Source of the DNA: Chryseobacterium indologenes
GTDB lineage: Bacteria > Bacteroidota > Bacteroidia > Flavobacteriales > Weeksellaceae
DNA: 64,000 nt
Direction of reading: 5' to 3'
Assembly (NCBI GenBank): GCA_016025055.1
Contig: CP065590.1
Coordinates: 1,054,001 to 1,118,000, forward strand
Position numbers and translations under genes: made by a program. Numbering within the stretch: position 1 is the stretch's first letter; every line of letters starts with the position of its first letter. A model generated the notes under the pieces. The model was not told the DNA's origin. It worked only from the letters and a program-made list of their open reading frames with translations, and made no database searches. Positions 37,538 through 46,400 of this stretch are shown here, piece after piece.

Positions 37538-38602
37538 TTAGTGACCGGTATAATATTTAAAATACTGCCAGTACTTATCTTTAAAAATTCTGACAGAGAC
37601 TTTGTACTCAGGATTATTCAGTTGGATGGCGTTGAAGACTTTTGAAATTTTTCTAAAATCCTTGCCTGCAAAATAACTTTCTTTAACATTATCTGCAGTC
37701 TCGCGTCCGATATACAAGTATCCGTATCCTTTTAATTCTTCAATGGCCTGATCTTCTATAGCACCAAGTTTTTCAAAATCCCCTTTATCAGGAAGCCCGT
37801 CATTGAGCTCTCCGTTGAAATGAAAAGTAAGCACTGAGATCCATGGATATGATGCTTTTGCGTCATATTCCAACAGATGCATATTCATACAGGCAATGAG
37901 AGGTCTCCCGTTTTCGAGATCAGCCCTGAGAATGGAGAATTCGTCTTCGGCATCATCCTTTTTTACACTTTTATACTTTTCTATGAATTCCCTTTCTCTC
38001 CATAACAAAAAGTCCTGTAATTTTTCAATGGGAACAAGTTCTTTCTGTGCCTGATCTATTCCTATGACTGTAAAAGTATCAATCTGTGTGGCGAAGTTTA
38101 ATTCTCCCAAAAAGTTATCTAAGAATATACAAACTCCTGTAGTAACAGCATCTTTATTCTCAACTTTATCATGATATACGAAAACAAGATCAATCTCATC
38201 CCGGAAATCTTCCAGTTCATTGGAATAAAAAGAAATATTATCTTTTGAGAACTCATAATCGCCCATATTGACCCTCACCTTTTGTATATCCATTGAAGGT
38301 TTCAAAGCGGTAAATTTCCAATGATCAAGCTTAGGAGCGAGCTCAACAAGCTCTTCCGCAAAGACAATATTCGTAATTTCCCCATCAACAGTGATAATCA
38401 GTTCTGCAGTATGCTCATCGGCCATTCCGGTCAGGAAATAATATCCGTCTTTTATCTGGTTAAGCACAGAAGTCATAACGTCAAAAAAATCTTTTTCGAT
38501 AGAATCCTGTCCGCCTTTTTTAACAACGTTATAAAATTTCTTTTCCATTGTTAAAAACCAGTCCCAGAAATCTCTATACTGCTTTTCCTCTGTTCTCTGC
38601 AT
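37538..38602 (-). CDS. DUF695 domain protein
   Basis: 354 residues without a signal peptide or membrane segment. The N-terminal ~130 residues (EKQYRDFWDWFLTMEKKFYN, FFDVMTSVLNQIKDGYYFLTG, ELVELAPKLDHWKFTALKP) resemble a domain found with DUF695. The C-terminal ~130 (RPLIACMNMHLLEYDAKASY, PWISVLTFHFNGELNDGLPD) fit DUF695. Function unknown. Its start lies 13 bp after hutI, so it is co-transcribed with that gene, and a terminator follows it. Confidence 0.75.
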   Translation of the reverse strand: MQRTEEKQYRDFWDWFLTMEKKFYNVVKKGGQDSIEKDFFDVMTSVLNQIKDGYYFLTGMADEHTAELIITVDGEITNIVFAEELVELAPKLDHWKFTALKPSMDIQKVRVNMGDYEFSKDNISFYSNELEDFRDEIDLVFVYHDKVENKDAVTTGVCIFLDNFLGELNFATQIDTFTVIGIDQAQKELVPIEKLQDFLLWREREFIEKYKSVKKDDAEDEFSILRADLENGRPLIACMNMHLLEYDAKASYPWISVLTFHFNGELNDGLPDKGDFEKLGAIEDQAIEELKGYGYLYIGRETADNVKESYFAGKDFRKISKVFNAIQLNNPEYKVSVRIFKDKYWQYFKYYTGH

Positions 38603-38615
38603 TTAGTAGTTTTAA

Positions 38616-39842
38616 TTAATCTACAATATTTCCGTCAATGTAAACATGTTCAGCTTTGAGGCTCCCTTGATTATAAAGTACATTTTGAAAATTATTGGTT
38701 TTAAAAGTCACAAAATCTGCTTTTTTACCAGCCTCTAATATTCCTCTGTCTTCGAGATTAAGGGCATAAGCAGCCCGGAAAGTGATTCCTGCTAAAACCT
38801 CAGCAGTCGTAACTTTTTGAAAAGTAGCCAAAACAGAAGCCTGTGTAATTAAATTGCCCATTGGAGCTGACCCGGGATTCCAGTCACTTGCAATGGCCAG
38901 AATTGCTCCTGCATCTAATAATTTTCTTGCAGGAGTAAATTTTTCTCCCAGTCCTAAACTCGCTCCGGGAAGTGCGGTAGCCACAGTATCTGATTGTGCT
39001 AAAAATTCGATATCCTCATCAATGGTTGCTTCCAAATGATCTGCAGATTTTGCTCCGACTTCTACTGCAATCCTTGAGCTTCCCGGCGTAAACTGATCGG
39101 CATGAACGGTAATTTCAAAACCTAAATCTTTAGTTTTAAGAAGAAACTCCTTACTTTCTTCCGGCTGGAACGCTGATTTCTCAATAAATATATCCACACG
39201 ATTCGCAAGGTTTTCTTCTTTTACTTTTGGTAAAATCTGAGTAAGGATATACTCCAAATACTCAGGATTGCTTCCTTCAAAATCTTTTGGTTTCAAATGG
39301 GCAGAAAGGCATGTAGGAACTAATGTCGCTTTGGTGGATCCTTGTGCTTTTTTAATAATTCTAAGCATTTTAAGCTCATTTTCCACATCTAAGCCATAAC
39401 CGCTTTTTACTTCAATAGTGGTAATTCCCAAACCAACAAGGAAATTAATTCTCTCGAGTAACGTTTTTAATAATTCCTCTTCTGAAGCATTTCTTGTATG
39501 TTGTACCGAACTCCATATTCCGCCTCCGCTTTCAGCAATTTCAAGGTATGTCTTTCCGGCATTACGCATTGCAAAATCATTAGCACGGTTTCCTCCAAAA
39601 CAAATATGGGTGTGGGCATCTACAAATGCAGGAAGAACGATCTGTTCACCTTGTACCTGTTCGATTTCTATTGCCGGATTTTCTGTTTTTAAGGTTTCAA
39701 AAATTCCGATTTTTTGGATCATATTGTTATCAACTACAATTCCTCCGTCAACAATAATTTCAAGTTGCTCATCGGTTAATTTTCCTCTCAGTGGTAAATT
39801 GGCAAGTGTCACGACCTGCTTAAATGGTCCTATTAATTTCAT
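38616..39842 (-). CDS. hutI: Imidazolonepropionase
   Basis: 408 residues of the amidohydrolase fold. Metal-binding HTHICFGGNRANDFAMRNAG (HTH pair), SGGGIWSSVQHTR, EVKSGYGLD, VHADQF, SADHLEA and ASDWNPGSAPMGNL are all in the family order. It hydrolyses imidazolone-5-propionate to formimidoyl-glutamate, the substrate of HutG. First gene of a hutI-DUF695 unit. The 266-bp divergent gap to ruvB has no gene. Confidence 0.95.
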   Translation of the reverse strand: MKLIGPFKQVVTLANLPLRGKLTDEQLEIIVDGGIVVDNNMIQKIGIFETLKTENPAIEIEQVQGEQIVLPAFVDAHTHICFGGNRANDFAMRNAGKTYLEIAESGGGIWSSVQHTRNASEEELLKTLLERINFLVGLGITTIEVKSGYGLDVENELKMLRIIKKAQGSTKATLVPTCLSAHLKPKDFEGSNPEYLEYILTQILPKVKEENLANRVDIFIEKSAFQPEESKEFLLKTKDLGFEITVHADQFTPGSSRIAVEVGAKSADHLEATIDEDIEFLAQSDTVATALPGASLGLGEKFTPARKLLDAGAILAIASDWNPGSAPMGNLITQASVLATFQKVTTAEVLAGITFRAAYALNLEDRGILEAGKKADFVTFKTNNFQNVLYNQGSLKAEHVYIDGNIVD

Positions 39843-40081
39843 GTATTTAGGCTAAGGGTTAGAAGATGAACTGTTTTTATAATGTATGACATCCGGTTAT
39901 ACAGAATATCTGTTATTCTGAGGCATAATACATTCATTGTTCAAACTTTGATTTTCCTCTCAAAAATACTTAAAATATCTCAATTGATTCATCTTCTCCC
40001 CGTTATTCTCAGCTTTAGCATAAACCTAAACCTTAAATTAACCTTTTCACAATCCTCCCTGAAATCTTAGTCTAAATTTCC

Positions 40082-40089
40082 TATCTTTG
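40082..40089 (+). promoter_or_regulatory. ruvB -7 box
   Basis: TATCTTTG, a perfect TAnnTTTG, 19 bp before the ruvB ATG. Confidence 0.6.
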
Positions 40090-40108
40090 AGGTAAATGAA
40101 ATGAATTA

Positions 40109-41131
40109 ATGCCAGATTTTTTACATCCAGATAAGGAAAACTACTCAGATGAGGAATTGATGCAGGAAGAGCAAATCCGTCCCCAGAGCTTTAAAGATTT
40201 TGCGGGACAGAGAAAAACGCTGGAAAACCTTGAAGTTTTTGTATCCGCTGCCAAAAGGCGTGGCGGAGCACTTGATCATGTACTATTGCATGGTCCTCCG
40301 GGTCTGGGAAAAACAACCCTGGCCAATATTATTGCCAATGAGCTGGGAGTCAATTGTAAAATCACTTCAGGGCCTGTTTTGGATAAACCGGGAAGTTTAG
40401 CGGGATTATTAACAAACCTGGAAGAAAATGATGTACTCTTCATTGATGAGATTCACCGTCTTTCTCCAGTGGTGGAAGAATATCTGTATTCTGCCATGGA
40501 AGACTATAAAATCGATATTATGCTGGAGACCGGTCCAAATGCACGAAGTGTTCAGATCGGGCTTAATCCTTTTACGCTGGTAGGGGCCACTACAAGAAGT
40601 GGTATGCTGACTAAACCCATGCTTGCAAGATTTGGTATTCAAAGCAGGCTTGAATATTATTCCATCGAGCTTTTATCTATGATTATTCAAAGAAGTGCAA
40701 GAGTTTTGGGGGTTACTATTTATGAAGATGCCGCTATAGAAATTGCCAGAAGAAGCCGTGGAACTCCAAGAATCGCCAACGCCCTGTTAAGAAGGGTCCG
40801 CGACTTCGCTGAAATTAAAGGAAATGGAGAGATCGAGATCAATATTTCCCAATATGCTTTAAATTCTCTTAACGTAGATGAATTCGGCTTGGATGAAATG
40901 GATAATAAGATCATGCGGGTCATGATTGAAAATTTCAGAGGCAAACCCGTAGGGATTTCTGCACTGGCGACTTCTATCGGAGAAAATCCTGAAACCCTGG
41001 AGGAAGTGTATGAGCCATTTCTGATTCAGGAAGGTTTTATCATCAGAACTCCAAGAGGAAGAGAAGTGACTGAAAAAGCTTATCAGCATCTGAATATCGC
41101 AAGACCTAAAAATCCGGGAGAGCTTTTCTGA
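40109..41131 (+). CDS. ruvB: Holliday junction ATP-dependent helicase RuvB
   Basis: 340 residues. Walker [13 protein letters not shown], Walker [13 protein letters not shown], sensor 1 [20 protein letters not shown] and the C-terminal winged helix ending [17 protein letters not shown] are present. RuvB drives branch migration with RuvA. First gene of a plus-strand unit with paiB-like, MBL and coaE genes. Confidence 0.97.
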   Translation: MPDFLHPDKENYSDEELMQEEQIRPQSFKDFAGQRKTLENLEVFVSAAKRRGGALDHVLLHGPPGLGKTTLANIIANELGVNCKITSGPVLDKPGSLAGLLTNLEENDVLFIDEIHRLSPVVEEYLYSAMEDYKIDIMLETGPNARSVQIGLNPFTLVGATTRSGMLTKPMLARFGIQSRLEYYSIELLSMIIQRSARVLGVTIYEDAAIEIARRSRGTPRIANALLRRVRDFAEIKGNGEIEINISQYALNSLNVDEFGLDEMDNKIMRVMIENFRGKPVGISALATSIGENPETLEEVYEPFLIQEGFIIRTPRGREVTEKAYQHLNIARPKNPGELF

Positions 41132-41168
41132 TGAATGATTAGTATGTTCAATTAATGACCAAGAAAAC

Positions 41169-41780
41169 ATGTTTGTACCCAAATTATACAAAAGCGAAGA
41201 TGTACATGTGATGAGAGAAATTATCAGTGAAAATTCATTTGCTTTACTGATTTCTTCTGTTGATAAAATCCGTGCGACACATTCTATGATGATGATGAAT
41301 GAAAATGATCCGGAAAATGTTTATATTGAAACCCATATTTCGAGAGCTAATCCACAGGCGAAAATCCTGAAAAACGGAGATGAAGTGCTTTGTGATTTTT
41401 TAGGGGCACACACCTATATTTCGAGCAGCTGGTATGATCATATCAACGTTTCGACTTGGAATTATGAAGCGGTGCAAATCTATGGCAAGGTGGAGCTTAT
41501 GACTCATGAAGACCTTTATATTCATTTAGAAAAATTAACCTCGAAGTATGAAAACTTTCAGCAGTGCCCGATGATGGTGAAAGATATGGGAAAGGAATTT
41601 GTGGAAAAGGAGATGAAGGGAGCTTTCGGAATTAAAATTATTCCAACCGAGATATTCATCAAGCAAAAGCTTTCTCAGAACAGGAAGGAAAATGATTTTC
41701 AAAATATCATTTCACAACTTGAACATTCGGATGACAATGCCCGGAAAATTGCTGAGAAAATGAAATTAATAAAAAAATAA
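41169..41780 (+). CDS. FMN-binding negative transcriptional regulator family (PaiB-like)
   Basis: 203 residues beginning MFVPKLYKSEDVHVMREII, the PaiB pattern, with ISRANPQAKIL, FLGAHTYISSSWYDHINVST and CPMMVKDMGKEFVEKEMKGA. It is a split-barrel flavin-binding protein. B. subtilis PaiB was described as a regulator, but enzymatic or haem-related roles are possible for this fold, so the regulator label is by family only. Lies 37 bp after ruvB and 13 bp before the MBL gene. Confidence 0.85.
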   Translation: MFVPKLYKSEDVHVMREIISENSFALLISSVDKIRATHSMMMMNENDPENVYIETHISRANPQAKILKNGDEVLCDFLGAHTYISSSWYDHINVSTWNYEAVQIYGKVELMTHEDLYIHLEKLTSKYENFQQCPMMVKDMGKEFVEKEMKGAFGIKIIPTEIFIKQKLSQNRKENDFQNIISQLEHSDDNARKIAEKMKLIKK

Positions 41781-41793
41781 TCAAAATATACAT

Positions 41794-42660
41794 ATGAAGT
41801 TATATCCAATACAATGTGGAAAATTTAAACTGGACGGCGGTGCTATGTTCGGCGTCGTCCCAAAGAGTCTGTGGGAAAAAACTAATCCGGCAGACGAAAA
41901 AAACCTGATCGAGCTGGGAACCCGTTCCCTGCTTATTGAAGACGGCAAGAAACTGATTCTGGTTGACTGCGGTCTTGGAAATAAACAAGATGATAAATTC
42001 TTTGGCCACTACTCTCTTTGGGGAGATGATAACCTGGATAAAAATTTAAAAAAATATGGTTTTGTAAAGGAAGATATTACTGATGTCTTTCTTACTCACC
42101 TTCACTTTGACCACTGTGGTGGTGCCATTGAATGGAACGACGACAGAACCGGATACAGACCTGCTTTTAAAAACGCACAATTCTGGACCAATGAAAATCA
42201 CTGGCAATGGGCAACAGAGCCTAACGCGCGCGAGAAAGCAAGCTTCCTGAAAGAAAATATCCTTCCGATGCAGGAAAGCGGACAACTGAGTTTTTTACCG
42301 CTGCCAACAACAGGAAATTACGGATTTGCCCCTGATCTTAAGATGGATGTTATTTTCGTAGACGGTCATACAGAAAAGCAAATGCTTCCGGTTATTCAAT
42401 ATCAGGAGAAAACAGTTGTTTTTGCTGCAGACCTTATCCCTACTGCCGGGCATATTAATCCGGTCTACGTAATGGGGTATGATACCAGACCTCTTTTAAC
42501 CATGGAAGAAAAAGGAAAATTTCTTAAACAGTGCATCGATAACGAATATTTATTGTTCTTTGAACATGATGCCCATCATGAGCTGGCAAGCCTTAAAATG
42601 ACAGAAAAAGGAGTGAGATTGGACGAGACGTTTAGTTTTAATGATGTTTTTGGATATTAA
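41794..42660 (+). CDS. Metallo-beta-lactamase-fold hydrolase
   Basis: 288 residues. The zinc motif is FLTHLHFDHCGG (about 101-112), with later ligands in FVDGHTEKQM, FAADLIPTAGH and EHDAHHELAS. It matches the quorum-quenching-lactonase-like/YtnP subgroup, but the substrate is unknown. No signal peptide, so it is cytosolic. Spaced 9 bp from coaE. Confidence 0.87.
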   Translation: MKLYPIQCGKFKLDGGAMFGVVPKSLWEKTNPADEKNLIELGTRSLLIEDGKKLILVDCGLGNKQDDKFFGHYSLWGDDNLDKNLKKYGFVKEDITDVFLTHLHFDHCGGAIEWNDDRTGYRPAFKNAQFWTNENHWQWATEPNAREKASFLKENILPMQESGQLSFLPLPTTGNYGFAPDLKMDVIFVDGHTEKQMLPVIQYQEKTVVFAADLIPTAGHINPVYVMGYDTRPLLTMEEKGKFLKQCIDNEYLLFFEHDAHHELASLKMTEKGVRLDETFSFNDVFGY

Positions 42661-42669
42661 TTTTTAAGT

Positions 42670-43299
42670 ATGGAAGAATTACGTTCAGAAGCACAACAAC
42701 CGGAACCGGAACCAGCGCCCAAGATCATCGGATTAACAGGAGGAATCGGGTCCGGAAAAACTACCGTAGCCCGTTTTATTGAAGAATTTGGATTTCCTGT
42801 TTATTATTCTGATGACAGAGCAAAAACCATTGTCAATGACGATGAAGAGTTGAAAGTAAAAATTAAAGAATTACTAGGCAATCAATCTTATGACGAAAAC
42901 GGATTTTATGACAGAAAATTTGTTGCCGATAAAGTTTTCAACAACAGAGATCTTCTCCAGCAATTAAATGAAATTATTCATCCTGCTGTACGTATTGATT
43001 TTGAAAACTGGGTGAAAAAACAAAGTAAATATCTTGTTTTTAAGGAGACCGCATTACTTTTTGAGCTTAGACTCAACAGACAATGTTATAAGTCTCTTTT
43101 GGTGACTGCAGAAGATAACATCAGGATCAAAAGGGTAATGGACAGAGACGGTAAAACATATCGTGAGGTAGAGGCAGTTATGGAAAAACAAATGCCCGAA
43201 AGAGATAAAATAAAAATGGCAGATTGTATTATCTATAACAATACCAATTTGGAAGAATTAAAAGAACAGACTGAAAAGGTAGTTTTTACTATTGAATAA
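42670..43299 (+). CDS. coaE: Dephospho-CoA kinase
   Basis: 209 residues. An acidic, Pro/Glu-rich N-terminal extension of ~16 residues precedes the P-loop GLTGGIGSGKTT. YYSDDRAKTIV, HPAVRIDFENW and the LID segment RIKRVMDRDGKT follow. It performs the last step of CoA synthesis. A closer start is not obvious, and the extension is in frame with the ATG at 42670. Confidence 0.95.
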   Translation: MEELRSEAQQPEPEPAPKIIGLTGGIGSGKTTVARFIEEFGFPVYYSDDRAKTIVNDDEELKVKIKELLGNQSYDENGFYDRKFVADKVFNNRDLLQQLNEIIHPAVRIDFENWVKKQSKYLVFKETALLFELRLNRQCYKSLLVTAEDNIRIKRVMDRDGKTYREVEAVMEKQMPERDKIKMADCIIYNNTNLEELKEQTEKVVFTIE

Positions 43300-43314
43300 A
43301 CCTGTTACTGCATA

Positions 43315-43350
43315 AAAAATAAGCCCTCATATCAGAGGGCTTATTTTTTT
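43315..43350. terminator. Terminator between coaE and the secreted protease gene
   Basis: AATAAGCCCT/AGGGCTTATT stem with T-runs both ways; the flanking genes converge. Confidence 0.9.
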
Positions 43351-43431
43351 ATGATTAATTGTATTGTTGTGCTGTCAATTTTGAGAATACAGTCTTCTCT
43401 TATATCATTTTTTCAGCGTTCAGAAATTGTT

Positions 43432-46400
43432 TCATTCCTTGATAAATTTCTTTTGTGCGGTTTTACCGTTATCATCAATATCAAGCACATAAACTCCGCT
43501 AACCAGTTTACTCACATTGATCTGATTATTTAAGAGAATACCATCTGCTATTATCTGCCCGGCTGCATTATAAATTTTATACTTCGCTTTCTTACTGATG
43601 TTCTTCACATACAGTACTGAGCTTACCGGATTAGGATAAATCAATATATCAGTCTGATTAATTGGGTTAGGCCCCAGATTCCTGGATATTCTTACCGCGT
43701 AATCTTCCACTTCTCCGTTAGCGAAATTAAGGCAATTCACAGGAATATCTCCTCTTTGCATTGCTACTCTCATCGTGACATATTTATAGTCTGTCATACT
43801 TACAAAAGCATCAGTCGGCACACTGAATTTCCCGGAAACAGGGGTTGTTGTATTCGGTGGGGAAGCAAGGACCCTTTCATTGATATCAAATGCACCATCT
43901 CTGTTAAAATCAATCCATACTGCAATCCCTTCGTTGTAGGTAGCTCCTGTCCATCTTTTCTCAATGATAATTTCATTATCCGTAGATCCTTGTATAAGTT
44001 CTATTATTTTTTTAGAGTCTCCTGAATAATTTGTGTACGTAGAAGCACCTGAAGCATTTTCCATAAGAGGTTTACCATTCGGCTTAACCGTTACCTTTGA
44101 TATATGTTCAACTGTAGCACTTCCCGAAGACATGGTACAATATGTTACCGTAGGCGTTGTGAAATAATAAGGAGGAGTGAAAGCGCCCGGTGTTCCGTTA
44201 CAAACATTAGCGACCTGCATTTCATATTTTGTCAACTCCATTAAGCCGGTTAATATATAGTGATTTGTATTCACCGGAACATGAGTCCAGCTCGGAATCC
44301 CCACTTTTCTATATTTTAAAATATAAGTGGTCCCAGGGAAAGGATCCCATTTTATTTCTGCCGATGTAGGCAGCAACTGAGTAATGGTTAATCCCGGAGG
44401 AGGAAGTTCACATGTTCTCTCAGTCGTGAAGACCATCGGATTTGAATAAGGATTCCATGAATTTTCATTAGCACACTTATTGGCAATCTGTACTTCATAT
44501 GTGGTATATGGATCTAAACCGCCAAGCGTATAAGTATTGGCTGGTGCAGCTGGTAAAGGAATATCAGGGTTCGGCCATCCCGCAGTCCCTACTTTTCTCC
44601 ATCGCATTTTATATGATACACCGGCTATAGTCGGATTCCATGTAATCAAGGCAGAATTGGTTGTAATAGTACTTACTGTAATGCCCGGAGGAGTAGGATC
44701 ACATCTTGTTGTGAATGTTTCCACAGGAGTAAATGTTCCTGTTGTAGCCCCACAGTTGGCTGCGACCTGAACTTCATATGCAGTGGACGGAATCAGATTA
44801 TTTAGCGTATACGGAATACTTGACACATATACATTTGTCCATGCCGTTGTTCCTGCTACTCTGTACTGTAAAAGGTAAGTCAGGTTATCTGTCGCACCTG
44901 TCCAGTTGACAATGGCAGAGGTATGGGTTATGGTATTAAATGATAATCCGGTAGGCGTAGCAGTACTACACGGTTTTAATTTTACAACATAATCTTCCAC
45001 TTCACCATTGACTGCGTTTTGACACATTGTCGGAGAACTTGAACGTTGTAATACCACTCTCATGGTTGTCGTTAACGGTCCCGAATAGGCTCCAGCCGGA
45101 ACTGAGAATAAACTGGTAACCGGAGTGGTGGTACTTGCTGCAGAATTAATAATCCTCTCCGAATTACTAAATTGCCCATCTCTGTTAAAATCGATCCATG
45201 CTGCAACAGCTACGTTACCTGTCGCACCTGTCCAGCCTTTTCCTACCGAAATTTTGTTATCTACCGAACCAATCTCCAATGTGATCAGTGTTGCAGGTGT
45301 AGTATAGCTGATGTAATTGGTTTGTACAGAATTATTACTCATTACCGGCAATGCAGGATTCACAGAAGTAACCGTCACATTTGTAATATGATCATTGGTC
45401 CCTGTTCCCGTCATCGGGCAGTATGATAATGCAGGTGTTGTAAACTGCTGCATTGTTGAATATGTTCCGGGTGTACCTCCGTTACATCTGGTTGCGATCT
45501 GAAATTGGTACTGAGTCTGTTCTACCAAACCTGAGATGGTGTAATTATTCCCGACAGGCGGCACAGGATCAATTATTGTCCATGCTGCAGCACCTACACT
45601 TCTCCATCTCAAAACATATACTGCTCCGGCAGTTGCCGACCATGATATATTCGCCGAGTTCGGAGTAATATTGGTAACTGTAATATTAGATGGTGCAGCA
45701 TTGGTACATTGTGGCATATCAATAAGTTTTACCGCATAATCTTCTACTTCACCGTTCGTAAATGTACCACATTGATTAGGATTATTGGTATCTCTTAAAA
45801 CTACCCGCATACGGGTGGTAAGAGGTCCGCTATAAGCTGTTGCCGGAACCTGGAATGTACCCGTTACCGGAGTAGTCGTATTATTTGAGTTGTTTAAAAT
45901 CCTTTCTGAGGTATCAAAAGTACCGTTTTTGTCAAAATCAATCCAGACGCTTACTGCCTTACTACTAGTGGAAGCTGGCCACGACTTGGAAACAGATATA
46001 CTGTTATTAGATGTTCCCCTGACCAGAGTGATGAGTTTTGCAGCATCTGCCGAATAATCAGTATAATTATTCGCTGCTGAAGTATTGCTCATCGTATATG
46101 AATTGGTAGCAACGACCGTTACATTGGAAATATATCCGTTGTTGGTATTGGTAGATGTGGCTGTACAATAAGGCGTCATGAAAACTGTAATTGCCGAAAA
46201 ACTACCTTGCACTCCCGAGCATATATTTGCGATCTGAACCTCATAATATGTACCTGCCGTAAGACCTGTAAGTGTTACCGTGTTTGTAGTAGGTGCAGGA
46301 GTCACTGTTGTCCATGCTGTAGTTCCTGCGACACGATATTGTACGACATAGGTTGCATTGAATGAAGCATTCCAGGTGATGGTGGCATTATTCTGGGTAG

